Shown here: positions 6,435-13,986 of the stretch, piece by piece
How positions within the stretch are numbered: position 1 is the first letter of the stretch
Layout: each line of letters begins with the position of its first letter
NCBI GenBank assembly: GCA_945875225.1
Contig: CAMCJY010000015.1
Location: forward strand, 1 to 15,251
Source: Comamonas sp. lk
GTDB taxonomy: Bacteria; Pseudomonadota; Gammaproteobacteria; Burkholderiales; Burkholderiaceae_C
Direction: 5' to 3'
Length of the DNA stretch: 15,251 bases
Notes under the pieces: generated by a model
Database searches by the model: none
Told to the model about the DNA's origin: nothing
Seen by the model: the letters and a program-made list of their open reading frames with translations, nothing else
Position numbers and translations under genes: made by a program

Positions 6435-8591
6435 TTAGTCCATCAATTTGCGGCTGAGGTAAACCATCTCCAAGCTGACGCGCTTGGCTGTTTCTTTCAG
6501 GTTAGCCGCAGCGGCGTGACCGCCATCGGTGTTCTCGTAGTAATAAAAGGGCAAGCCCATGGCCTGCATCTTGGCGGCCATCTTGCGTGCGTGGCCGGGG
6601 TGCACGCGGTCGTCTTTGGTGGAGGTCACAAAAAACGGCTCGGGGTAGGCCACCCCCGCTTGGAGGTGGTGGTAGGGCGAGAGTTGGGCTAAAAACGCGG
6701 CCTCGGCAGGGTCGTCGGGGCTGCCGTATTCGGCTACCCAGGAGGCGCCGGCCAGCAGCTTGTGGTAGCGCAGCATATCGAGCAGCGGTACCTGCACGAC
6801 CACGGCATTCCACAAGTCCGGGCGCTGCGTCATCTGCACACCCATGAGCAAGCCGCCGTTGGAGCCGCCTTGGATGCCCAGGCGGCGCGGGCTGGTAATT
6901 TTGCGGTCTATCAGGTCCTGAGCCACGGCCACAAAGTCATTGTAAATTACCTGGCGCTTGGTCTTGAGACCGGCTTGGTGCCAGGCCGGGCCAAACTCCC
7001 CGCCGCCACGGATATTGGCCAGCACGTACACACCGCCGCGCTCCAGCCAAAGCTTGCCGGTCAACGCGGAGTAGCCGGGGTTCATCGGTACCTGAAAGCC
7101 GCCGTAGGCATACAAAAGTGTGGGCGCTTGGCCGTCCATGGCGAGGTCTTTGCGGCGCACCACAAAGTAGGGAATGCGCGTGCCGTCTTTGGAGATGGCC
7201 TCGCGTTGCTCGGTGATCAGGCCCTGTGCGTCAAAGCGTGCGGGCGAAGCCTTTAGCGCCTCGGTCTTGCCCGATACGGCGTCGGCCAGCCACAGCGTGG
7301 TGGGCACCAAAAAACTGGTGGCGGAGACAAAAAGCTGGTCGTCCATGTCGCTGGCGCTGACCACGCCTAAATTGGCCGGATTGGGCAGGTCCAGGCGCTG
7401 GCCACTCCAGCCTTGGGGGCCGTGGGCGAAGGACATCATCTCACCTACTACATTCGTGCTCAAGCTTAGAACCAGGCGACTGGCCGTGCGGCTCACGCCC
7501 TGGATGGACTGGCGCGCGTGGGGTGCAAACACCAGCTGCACCGACAGCTTCGCAGGCGTAGCCAGCGCGGCGGCCAAATCAAAACTCACCAGGGACGATT
7601 GGGTAAAGGTGGGGCCGCCAGCCACCGGCGTCCAGGGCTCTTGCAGGCTGAAAATAATTTGTCCATCTAAGTACCCGCGCAAGCTGGACTTAAGCGGCAC
7701 CGGCAAACGCACTGGACCCTTATCGGTCAGGACGTACAACTCATGGGCAAAAAACGCCACGGAGCGCTCCACGTAGGCGGCGACAAAACGGCCCTGGCTA
7801 TCGCGGATGACGCCGGGCCAGGTGCCCACGTCTTTTTTGTCGCCGCGAAACACTTCTTCGGCCTGCGCCAGCGCCTGGCCCCGGCGCAGGCGCTTGACGA
7901 TGAAGGGGTAGCCCGACTCGGTGACATCTTCGAGGCTCCAGGATCGGGCAAGCAGCAAGCTGTCCTGGTCCAGCCATGCGGCACTTTGCTTGCCTGCGGG
8001 CAAAGCAAAGCCGCCAGGTACAAAGCTTTTGGTCTCGGTGTCGAACTCGCGCATCTGCACCGCGTCTTTGCCGCCGTCGGACAGCGATACCAGGCACAGG
8101 CGCTGCGCCGGGTGCAAGCAATTGGCGCCTTTGTAGACCCAGTTAGCTGACTCGGCTTGGGCCAGCGCGTCAAAGTCCAGCACCGTCTCCCAGCGAGGGG
8201 TGGCGCTGCGATAAGCGCTTAAATCTGTGCGCCGCCACACGCCGCGCACAGCGTTAGCGTCTTGCCAAAAGTTGTCAATATGGCGGCCGCGAAAGCTAGG
8301 CATAGGCACCCGGTCGCTGGCCTGCACGATAGTGAGCGCCTGCTGCTGTATGGGCGCAAACCGCGCGTCTGCTTGCAATAGGTCCAGGCTGCGCTGGTTT
8401 TCTTTGGCCACCCAGTCAAGCGCGCGTGCGCCTTGCACTTCTTCCAGCCATTGGAAAGGATCAGTAGCGGAATCGGGCATGGCGCGGGCAATCGTGGTGG
8501 TGTTGAGGGCGGGGGTTTGGGCATGGGCCATCCACCCTGCGAAAAGTGCAATCGTGCTGACGCACACTTCGATTATCTTGATTCGTCCCAC
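6435..8591 (-). CDS. Exported prolyl oligopeptidase, S9A family
   Basis: This is a 718-residue serine peptidase of the prolyl oligopeptidase family, which cleaves short peptides after proline. The N-terminus MGRIKIIEVCVSTIALFAGW, with AHA just before Gln25, looks like a Sec signal peptide, so it is probably periplasmic. A propeller-type N-terminal region (to about 430) precedes the alpha/beta-hydrolase domain. The catalytic triad is visible: Ser577 in GGSNGG, Asp660 or Asp661 in TKDDRVHP and His692 in TDGGHAAA. The oxyanion-side stretch YAYGGFQVPMNP and NIRGGGEFGPAWHQAG are also typical. The start is a GTG at 8591, the only one that keeps the signal peptide; an AAGGA-type Shine-Dalgarno lies upstream. 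It is read in the same direction as the signalling operon before it, 116 bases away, but no functional link is shown. Proline specificity is inferred from the family. Confidence 0.93.
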   Translation of the reverse strand: MGRIKIIEVCVSTIALFAGWMAHAQTPALNTTTIARAMPDSATDPFQWLEEVQGARALDWVAKENQRSLDLLQADARFAPIQQQALTIVQASDRVPMPSFRGRHIDNFWQDANAVRGVWRRTDLSAYRSATPRWETVLDFDALAQAESANWVYKGANCLHPAQRLCLVSLSDGGKDAVQMREFDTETKSFVPGGFALPAGKQSAAWLDQDSLLLARSWSLEDVTESGYPFIVKRLRRGQALAQAEEVFRGDKKDVGTWPGVIRDSQGRFVAAYVERSVAFFAHELYVLTDKGPVRLPVPLKSSLRGYLDGQIIFSLQEPWTPVAGGPTFTQSSLVSFDLAAALATPAKLSVQLVFAPHARQSIQGVSRTASRLVLSLSTNVVGEMMSFAHGPQGWSGQRLDLPNPANLGVVSASDMDDQLFVSATSFLVPTTLWLADAVSGKTEALKASPARFDAQGLITEQREAISKDGTRIPYFVVRRKDLAMDGQAPTLLYAYGGFQVPMNPGYSALTGKLWLERGGVYVLANIRGGGEFGPAWHQAGLKTKRQVIYNDFVAVAQDLIDRKITSPRRLGIQGGSNGGLLMGVQMTQRPDLWNAVVVQVPLLDMLRYHKLLAGASWVAEYGSPDDPAEAAFLAQLSPYHHLQAGVAYPEPFFVTSTKDDRVHPGHARKMAAKMQAMGLPFYYYENTDGGHAAAANLKETAKRVSLEMVYLSRKLMD

Positions 8592-8707
8592 GGCCTATCT
8601 TCCTTTGCCAAACGTTAAATATTTTGCTGCCAGCGCCGCATTGTGGATGCAGCACCAGGAGGCCATGGGAAGCGGCGACCAAAATACATTGCGTTTTCGC
8701 CACCCGT

Positions 8708-9556
8708 TCACATGCCCTTGAACAGCCCCGCATAACTGCGGCTGACTTCCAGCAGCTCTTTGCTGCCGCGCACCGAGACCAGTTGGCGGCCGCGCTCGTC
8801 GCGTTGCACGCCGGCGATGGCGCGCACATTGACCAGCGTGCTGCGGTGGATTTGCCAAAAGCGCTGCATGTCCAAAGTATCTATGAGCTCTTTGATGGAG
8901 GTGCGGATCAGCGCCTCTTGGGTGGCGGTTTGGACGCGGGTATATTTCTCGTCGCTGACAAAAAACAGCACCTCTTCCACCGCGATCATCTGGATGGTGG
9001 CGCCGACTTTGGCTTGTATCCATTGCAGCGGCGCCGGCGCAGCGCAAGACCCATATTGCGCGGCCAGGGCGCGCAACAAGTCTTGCATGGCCGGCGTGTG
9101 CGCCGGCAGGGGCCGCGCGGGCTCGGCGCTGTCTTGGGCGCGTTGGCGTGCATCCCTACGCGCACGCACGCGCTGCAAAGCCAGGGCCAGGCGCTCGGGC
9201 TGGGCGGGTTTGAGCAGGTAGTCCACCACGCCGGCCTCAAAGGCTTGCACCGCGTACTGGTCGTAGGCCGTCAAAAACACCATTTCGCAGCCCGGCCATT
9301 GGCCGTCGCCGCCAGCCTCGTCCCAGGTGGGTAGCTGGGCGATGTGGCGCGCCGCTTCGATGCCGGTCATCACCGGCATACGGATATCCAAAAACACCAG
9401 GTCCGGCTGCAGATCGCGCACCTGCTCTAGCGCCTCCTGGCCATTGCGCGCTTGGGCCAGCACCTCGATGCTGGCGTCTAGCGCGCGCAGCCGGGCGCAA
9501 AGCTGCTCACGCAGCAGGCGCTCATCATCGGCCACGACGACGCGCAAGGGCCTCAT
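8708..9556 (-). CDS. LytTR-family response regulator
   Basis: The 282-residue protein has a CheY-like receiver and a C-terminal LytTR DNA-binding domain. In the receiver are the acidic pair Asp10-Asp11, the phospho-acceptor Asp57 in FLDIRMP, Thr96 in FLTAYD and Lys116 in LLKPAQP. The LytTR domain starts near 178 and carries IAVEEVLFFVSDEKYTRV and FWQIHRSTLVNV. Between the third helix and fourth strand of the receiver an extra Gly/Asp-rich loop, WDEAGGDGQWPGCE (78-91), lengthens a usually short connection. Its ATG overlaps the stop of the small membrane protein by one base (TGATG), implying translational coupling. It is the obvious partner of the LytS-type kinase upstream. Such regulators bind direct repeats in promoters; I could not identify a target site here. 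Confidence 0.93.
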   Translation of the reverse strand: MRPLRVVVADDERLLREQLCARLRALDASIEVLAQARNGQEALEQVRDLQPDLVFLDIRMPVMTGIEAARHIAQLPTWDEAGGDGQWPGCEMVFLTAYDQYAVQAFEAGVVDYLLKPAQPERLALALQRVRARRDARQRAQDSAEPARPLPAHTPAMQDLLRALAAQYGSCAAPAPLQWIQAKVGATIQMIAVEEVLFFVSDEKYTRVQTATQEALIRTSIKELIDTLDMQRFWQIHRSTLVNVRAIAGVQRDERGRQLVSVRGSKELLEVSRSYAGLFKGM

Positions 9557-9936
9557 CAGGCCTCACCATCCTTAGCGCCGCCCGTGGCCAAGCGCCAGAT
9601 CAGCCAGACAATAAACAAGGGCAGCACGCCCCACAGAACCATGCTGAGCACGCCCAGACCGGCGCAGACCAGGGCGATGACCGCCAGCACCGCGAACACC
9701 GGTACCAAAAGCACCAAGAGCGGCAACACCGCCAGGCTGGCCAGCACCAACACGCCCAGTAATACGGCAGCCCCCATGGCGAACCAGGCGACGCCGGGCA
9801 GGGTGACGGCCTGGCCGTTGACGCTGAGCACCACATCGGGCTGCCATTGCAGTCCACCCAGAACGGCCGCCGCCAGGGCCAGCAGCACGGCCACAAACAA
9901 CAGACGGGCGATCCATCGCAAACTAGTGCTGATCAT
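9556..9936 (-). CDS. Small multi-pass membrane protein in the kinase/regulator operon
   Basis: I do not recognise this 126-residue protein. It is very hydrophobic, with about four predicted membrane spans: near 10-29 (RWIARLLFVAVLLALAAAVL), 48-70, 72-95 and 97-115. A short polar loop WQPDVVLSVNGQAVTLPG (31-48) follows the first span, and the C-terminus is polar (ATGGAKDGEA). I start it at the ATG at 9936, which has GGAG eight bases upstream; the frame is open further but that part looks non-coding. It begins 28 bases after the kinase stop, and its own stop overlaps the regulator start. This position suggests an accessory role in signalling, such as modulating the kinase or sensing a membrane signal. 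That is inference from context only. Confidence 0.75.
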   Translation of the reverse strand: MISTSLRWIARLLFVAVLLALAAAVLGGLQWQPDVVLSVNGQAVTLPGVAWFAMGAAVLLGVLVLASLAVLPLLVLLVPVFAVLAVIALVCAGLGVLSMVLWGVLPLFIVWLIWRLATGGAKDGEA

Positions 9937-9964
9937 AGAAATAGCTCCGGTATGCAGGGGACCA

Positions 9965-11332
9965 TCATGATGCGCCCAATTGGTAGGGAACGGTAATAGT
10001 GACACAAGCGCCGCCGGTGCTGGGGGTGCTGGTTTGCAGCGAGGCTTTGGCGCCGTACAACAATTGCAAACGTTCGCGGATGTTGGACAAACCGATGCCA
10101 CCACCCGCGGCCCCGGATGTGCCCGGCGCATCAGGCGCAAAGCCCACGCCGGTGTCTTGCACCTGCACGATCAACTGGCCGTCTTGCACCTCGGCGCGCA
10201 CGCTGATGCTGCCGCCCTCGGCCTTGGGCTCCAGGCCGTGGCGGATGGCGTTTTCAACCAGGCTTTGCAGCATCATGGGCGGAAAGCGGGCGCTGCGCAG
10301 GCCCTGGGGCACTTGCAAGTCAAACTGCAAACGCTCTTCCATGCGCATACGCATGAGCTCCAGGTAGGGCTGCACCACCGCCAGTTCGCGGCCCAAATCG
10401 CGCTCGGCCTGGGCATTGGCTTCGCGCAGTGTGGGCATGGTGGCGCGCAAAAAGGCGATCAAGCTTTTTTGCATGGTAGCGGCGCGCGGTGGATCGGTCT
10501 CAATCAGGTGCTCAATGCCGGCCAGCGTATTGAACAAAAAGTGGGGCTCCATTTGGGCCTGCATGGCGGCCATGCGCGCCTCCATCACCTGGCGCTTGAG
10601 CGACTCGGTTTCGGCTACTTGCGTGGCAGCGGCGGCGACGGCCTCAGCCTGGATTCGGCCGCGATAAGTGATTTTGAGAATCAAGGAGGCGACGATCAAG
10701 AGCATGGCCAGACCGGACAGGCTGTCGCCACGCTCTACATCGCCTTCGTCGGCGCCAAAGTGCACCTCCATCTCGTCGTCTTGCGCATTGGTTTGGCCTT
10801 CTAGGGCGCGGCGCACCGTCTCCAAGGCCAGCTCAATTTCTTGCTCCGTGGCATTGGATCCGATTTGAATGTTCACGCCCGGTTTGGCCGCCGAAGCCCC
10901 GCCCTGCGCAGCGCTGGCGGGCGCATCGGCGGGGGTGCTGATGCGCACCCCTTTTTCATCGATCTGCAGTTGCGCGGCTTTGCCTTCTGGGTCTTGCGCA
11001 CTGATGTGCACGCCGGTCTCATCGATTTTTATCGACACCTTGCCCTTGGCCGCCGGGGTGGAGGCATTGGAGGCCGGCGCTTGCGGGCTTGGAGTCGGCT
11101 GGGTATTTTTCACCACCACCTCATGGCGATGCCGATGTCCCGAACTGCCGCCCACAAACGAGCTGGTGATACCCGCCAAGATCAGCACCAGTGCAGAAAT
11201 CAGAAAAAAGCGCCACCAGCTGATGCTGACCAGCCAGTTGCCATAGGCGTGAAAGTAGCGCACTGCGCCAAGGCGCAGTGCATGCCAGCGGCGGCTCCAG
11301 CGCGCCTTGGCGGTGGTAGGGGAGGTGTTCAT
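9965..11332 (-). CDS. LytS-type sensor histidine kinase with periplasmic domain
   Basis: The 455-residue membrane kinase belongs to the His_kinase (LytS/YehU-like) class that pairs with LytTR regulators. Membrane spans lie at about 38-60 and 205-222, with some 145 residues between them facing the periplasm. A coiled coil leads to the phospho-acceptor His264 in QMEPHFLFNTL. The HATPase domain shows the N box SLVENAIRHGLEP, the G1 box DTGVGF and the G2 box GGGIGLSNIRERL. The periplasmic part is odd: it starts with HRHRHE (66-71), carries two copies of a strand-like motif, IKIDETGVHIS (101-111) and LQIDEKGVRIS (122-132), and ends acidic (DDEMEVHFGADEGDVERGD, 185-203). No known sensor domain is recognised. 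The ATG at 11332 has AAGGA seven bases upstream. It heads a three-gene operon with the small membrane protein and regulator. Confidence 0.93.
   Translation of the reverse strand: MNTSPTTAKARWSRRWHALRLGAVRYFHAYGNWLVSISWWRFFLISALVLILAGITSSFVGGSSGHRHRHEVVVKNTQPTPSPQAPASNASTPAAKGKVSIKIDETGVHISAQDPEGKAAQLQIDEKGVRISTPADAPASAAQGGASAAKPGVNIQIGSNATEQEIELALETVRRALEGQTNAQDDEMEVHFGADEGDVERGDSLSGLAMLLIVASLILKITYRGRIQAEAVAAAATQVAETESLKRQVMEARMAAMQAQMEPHFLFNTLAGIEHLIETDPPRAATMQKSLIAFLRATMPTLREANAQAERDLGRELAVVQPYLELMRMRMEERLQFDLQVPQGLRSARFPPMMLQSLVENAIRHGLEPKAEGGSISVRAEVQDGQLIVQVQDTGVGFAPDAPGTSGAAGGGIGLSNIRERLQLLYGAKASLQTSTPSTGGACVTITVPYQLGAS
10937..11032 (-). repeat. Internal duplication in the kinase periplasmic segment
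   Basis: Two 11-residue copies with the pattern hydrophobic-x-IDE-x-GV-x-IS start 21 residues apart. The DNA copies are also similar over about 30 bases (both contain CATCGAT flanked by related sequence), consistent with a small in-frame tandem duplication. The Pro/Ala-rich stretches around them look like flexible linkers. Confidence 0.6.
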
Positions 11333-11388
11333 CCATCAGTCCTTGGTGTTAGGTAAAGGCGCAGATAGCACCCGATGGACCGCACTGT

Positions 11389-11408
11389 AGGCAGGGCCCG
11401 GGCTGCCT
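11389..11408. repeat. GC-rich inverted repeat upstream of the kinase operon
   Basis: AGGCAG and CTGCCT are perfect 6-base arms around GGCCCGGG, making a near-palindrome of 20 bases. It lies 57 bases before the kinase start and could be an operator of the signalling operon or a transcript hairpin after the ybaK-type gene. There is no T-run on either side, so it is not a typical terminator. Confidence 0.35.
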
Positions 11409-11459
11409 GCCAGTACTTTGCGACCAAGTGCACAAAGAGAGGGCCAGACGGCGCAACGC

Positions 11460-11477
11460 ACGCCTATTGGCAGGCGT
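11460..11477 (-). repeat. Hairpin over the stop codon of the YbaK-type gene
   Basis: ACGCCT and AGGCGT form perfect 6-base arms around a 6-base loop that includes part of the stop codon. No T-run follows in the direction of transcription. It may help end or protect the message, but a 6-base stem in high-GC DNA can also arise by chance. Confidence 0.3.
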
Positions 11478-11922
11478 CGACCCATTGGCCCTGGGTCAAC
11501 TCGGCCATGAACTGCGGGCTGATGCGCAATGCGCTATTGACCGAGCCGGCAGCGGGTAATACTTCATCAAAGGCCAACAGGCTGCGGTCCAGATAGACCG
11601 GCAATGGCGTTGCCAGGCCGAAGGGGCAAACACCGCCCACAGGGTGGCCCGTGAGCGCCTCGACCTCTTCAAGTGCGAGCATCTTGCCTTTGCCGAAAGC
11701 GGCTTTGAACTTGGCGTTGTCGATACGCGCATCGCCCCGCGCCACCAGCAAAAATACCTTGCCATCGGCCAACTTAAAGGCCAGGGTCTTGGCAATTCGA
11801 CCGGGCTCGACGCCATGGGCCTGCGCTGCAAGGGCCACGGTGGAGGTGATCGATTCCAACTCAACGATCGGCATGTCGATCTGGTGCGCCTGAAAAAAAG
11901 CGCGTACCGAAGCAATGCTCAT
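11464..11922 (-). CDS. YbaK/EbsC-family aminoacyl-tRNA deacylase
   Basis: The 152-residue protein is a stand-alone member of the YbaK/ProRS-INS editing family, which hydrolyses mischarged aminoacyl-tRNAs such as Cys- or Ala-tRNA(Pro). Visible marks are the conserved Lys45 in IAKTLAFK, the strand VFLLVARGDARID (57-69), the loop TGHPVGGVCPFG (91-102) and the late AGSVNSALRISP (125-136). Length fits the family, including the two ends. It starts 15 bases after the stop of the metallo-hydrolase gene read in the same direction, so the two are probably co-transcribed. The exact tRNA specificity (YbaK, ProX, YeaK or other subgroup) cannot be decided from the sequence. The ribosome-binding signal is weak. 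Confidence 0.9.
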   Translation of the reverse strand: MSIASVRAFFQAHQIDMPIVELESITSTVALAAQAHGVEPGRIAKTLAFKLADGKVFLLVARGDARIDNAKFKAAFGKGKMLALEEVEALTGHPVGGVCPFGLATPLPVYLDRSLLAFDEVLPAAGSVNSALRISPQFMAELTQGQWVDACQ

Positions 11923-11937
11923 ACGTTTTGCACCAAG

Positions 11938-12576
11938 TTAAGTGCCCACGACATAGGGGTTGCTTACGCGCTCCACGCCAAAGCTGCTTTCGGGGCCGTG
12001 GCCGGGGATAAAGACCGTGTCATTGCCCATAGGCCATAAACGGTGGGTGATGCTGTGCATCAAATCAGCATGGTTGCCCTGCGGAAAATCGGTGCGGCCT
12101 ACGCTGCCTGCAAACAAAACGTCGCCCACAAAGGCACGGTTCATTTCTGCCGAATAAAACACCACATGGCCGGGCGTATGGCCGGGGCAGTGGCGCACTT
12201 GCAGTACATGCTCGCCCAGGCTGACGGTGTCGCCATCTTTAAGCCAACGCGTAGGCTTAAAGGGCCGCGCTGGCGGAAAACCGTAGGTAGCGGCCGCCAT
12301 GGGCAGGCCATCGATCCAAAACTGATCGCCCGGATGCGGCCCGATGATGGGCAGGCCCAAGCGGTCAGCCAGGTCTTGCGTGGCCGCTGCATGGTCCACA
12401 TGGGCATGGGTAATCCAGATTTGTTCGAGCTTCACGCCCAGCCTTTTGGCCGTTGCAATTAACAGGTCCAGATCGCCGCCAGGGTCGATGATGGCGGCCT
12501 TGTGCGTCTGGTCGCACCAGACGATGGAGCAGTTTTGCTCGAACGGGGTAACGGGGACGGTTTCGTAGTGGAGCAT
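11938..12576 (-). CDS. Metallo-beta-lactamase-fold hydrolase, glyoxalase-II-like (YcbL type)
   Basis: The 212-residue cytoplasmic protein has the complete set of metal ligands of the fold. These are THAHVDHAAA (His57, His59, Asp61, His62), His133 in CPGHTPGH, Asp152 in FVGDVLFAGSVGR, and His193 in IPGHGP. The N-terminal TPFEQNCSIVW and DPGGD are typical of the short glyoxalase-II-like group represented by YcbL. Full glyoxalase II (hydroxyacylglutathione hydrolase, about 255 residues) has an extra C-terminal domain that is missing here. Thioester hydrolysis is therefore plausible but unproven. The first metal motif reads THAHVDH where THGHIDH-type sequences are common in this group. The gene is divergent from the MFS transporter with 96 bases between the starts and precedes the YbaK-type gene. 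Confidence 0.92.
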   Translation of the reverse strand: MLHYETVPVTPFEQNCSIVWCDQTHKAAIIDPGGDLDLLIATAKRLGVKLEQIWITHAHVDHAAATQDLADRLGLPIIGPHPGDQFWIDGLPMAAATYGFPPARPFKPTRWLKDGDTVSLGEHVLQVRHCPGHTPGHVVFYSAEMNRAFVGDVLFAGSVGRTDFPQGNHADLMHSITHRLWPMGNDTVFIPGHGPESSFGVERVSNPYVVGT

Positions 12577-12672
12577 GGGTTGAGTTTATCCATTGCGAAT
12601 CCGAGGCCGGCGAATAACGCATGGCCTTGAGCCGGGGAGCAGGGCACAATCGGCACTCTTGCATTGAGCCCT

Positions 12673-13908
12673 ATGTCCAGCCCGCCTCTTTCTGTTTCTC
12701 CGCAGCCCACGGTCGAGTCTTTTGCCCGTATTGCCGGCTTAGAGGCCTTGTGCCGGGGCTGTACTTTGTCGGTGTTTCCTTTATTGCTGTACCGCGCCTG
12801 GGGCAGTGCGCAGCTGGTTTCAGAAATCTATTTCTGTGTCGGTTTGGCATCTTTGCTGGCGGCGCTTATGGTGCCGGCCCTGGTCCGCGTATTGACACGG
12901 CGGCAGGTGTATTTGGGTTCGGTGAGTTTGTACGTGGTGGCCTCTGCATTGGGCCTATTGCAAGGCAAGTGGACGACTTTGGCGCTACTGTGCGCCGCTA
13001 TCGCAGCGGCCATTTCCTTTGTTTGCTACAACAGCTATGTACTGGACCATTTGGAAAAATCCGATTTCAGCAGGCTAGAAACTATGCGTCTGTTTTACGG
13101 CGGTGCCGGTTGGGCCATAGGGCCGTTTGCTGGGGTCTGGTTGTTGTCGGTGTGGGGCGGCGCGCCTTTTATTTTGCTGGCTGGGGCGGCTAGTTGGATG
13201 GCCTGGTTGATTTGGAGAACACCCTTGGGCGATGGCAAGTTTCTGGCCCGGGGCGCAGGTAGCGACGCGGCGTCAGCGCATGACTCACGCCGGGCCAATC
13301 CTTTGGCCCTCATCCTGCGGTTTTTTTCGCAACCGCGCTTGGTGACCGCCTGGGTGTTGCCCTTGGTCCGTTCTTGTGGTTGGTGGATGTTTTTTGTCTA
13401 TTTGGGCATTTTTGCGGTGGAAAACGACCTGGGGGAACAAGTCGGCGGCGTGGCCAGTTCGGTGGCGAATATGGGGCTGTTTCTAGCGCCCTTGATGCTG
13501 GTGTGGATGCAAAGGCGCTCGGTGCGTAGCGCTATCCGAGTCGGCTGCCTGGGCGCCAGTGCTTGCTACCTGGCCGCCACCGCACTCTCGCATTGGCCCT
13601 GGGTGACGGTCGGCTTGTTATTGGCCGGCACGGTGTTTTTAGTTTTGCTAGACACGTGTGCAGGCCTGCCCTTTCTCATGTCGGTCAAGCCGTCGGAGCG
13701 CACGGAGATGTCAGCGGTCTATTCCAGTTTTCGCGACGTGTCAGGCATAGTGTCCCCGGCGATTGCCTGGCTGGTGCTGCAATTTGCGCCCTTGGTCGGC
13801 GTATTTGCAGTGGGCGCCTTGATATTGCTAGCTGCCTGGTTTCTTGCAGGCCAATTACATCCGGAGCTTGGGGTCCCAGGCGCAGAGCGGCTACGCAGTA
13901 GCAGCTAG
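12673..13908 (+). CDS. MFS transporter
   Basis: The 411-residue protein reads as about twelve membrane helices with a longer polar loop near the middle (around RGAGSDAASAHDSRRANP), the usual halves of a major-facilitator permease. A charged turn VLTRRQVYLG between helices 2 and 3 fits the family's motif A position. Other features are SYVLDHLEKSDFSRLETMR and GGAGWAIGPFAGVWLL in the first half, and SVKPSERTEMSAVYSSFRD in the second. I use the ATG at 12673; a TTG at 12664 is in frame, and neither has a clear Shine-Dalgarno. The substrate is not evident. The gene stands alone on the plus strand: it is divergent from the hydrolase gene and is followed by a long AT-rich spacer. Confidence 0.85.
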   Translation: MSSPPLSVSPQPTVESFARIAGLEALCRGCTLSVFPLLLYRAWGSAQLVSEIYFCVGLASLLAALMVPALVRVLTRRQVYLGSVSLYVVASALGLLQGKWTTLALLCAAIAAAISFVCYNSYVLDHLEKSDFSRLETMRLFYGGAGWAIGPFAGVWLLSVWGGAPFILLAGAASWMAWLIWRTPLGDGKFLARGAGSDAASAHDSRRANPLALILRFFSQPRLVTAWVLPLVRSCGWWMFFVYLGIFAVENDLGEQVGGVASSVANMGLFLAPLMLVWMQRRSVRSAIRVGCLGASACYLAATALSHWPWVTVGLLLAGTVFLVLLDTCAGLPFLMSVKPSERTEMSAVYSSFRDVSGIVSPAIAWLVLQFAPLVGVFAVGALILLAAWFLAGQLHPELGVPGAERLRSSS

Positions 13909-13920
13909 CGCACCACGGAT

Positions 13921-13986
13921 ATTGAATGTAGTTATCGATTTTAAATTCATTTTTTCATTACAAAATATTACTATTTGTTGTATAAA
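13921..13986. other. Strongly AT-rich intergenic block
   Basis: Only about 11 of these 66 bases are G or C, in a window otherwise rich in GC. It lies in the 148-base gap between the MFS gene and the unrecognised gene at 14057. Apart from the candidate promoter I see no tRNA, repeat or terminator in it. It could be a promoter/UP-element region, a nucleoid-protein (H-NS-like) binding site or a trace of past insertion. Confidence 0.7.
13958..13986 (+). promoter_or_regulatory. Candidate sigma70 promoter for the gene at 14057
   Basis: TATAAA at 13981-13986 matches the -10 consensus at five of six positions and is preceded, at a 17-base spacing, by TTACAA (13958-13963), a weak -35. It lies in the AT-rich block, about 70 bases before the start codon. 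The -35 match is poor, so the call rests mainly on the -10 and base composition. Confidence 0.35.

Noticed and set aside
8592..8707. Terminator or promoter in the gap before the peptidase gene
   Set aside because: Only short imperfect stems and a TATTTA without a partner -35 were seen; not enough to call.
9937..10140. Upstream extension of the small membrane protein frame
   Set aside because: The extra residues overlap the end of the kinase gene, are Pro/Cys-rich and lack a ribosome-binding site, whereas ATG 9936 has GGAG.
9980..10804. Long plus-strand open frame (274 codons) antisense to the kinase gene
   Set aside because: It lies wholly opposite a clear histidine-kinase gene, has no recognisable domain and is His/Gly/Gln-rich as expected for the reverse of GC-rich codons.
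12577..12672. Divergent promoter between the hydrolase and MFS genes
   Set aside because: TTGAGC and CACAAT are present but only about 12 bases apart, too close for a sigma70 promoter; no better pair was found.
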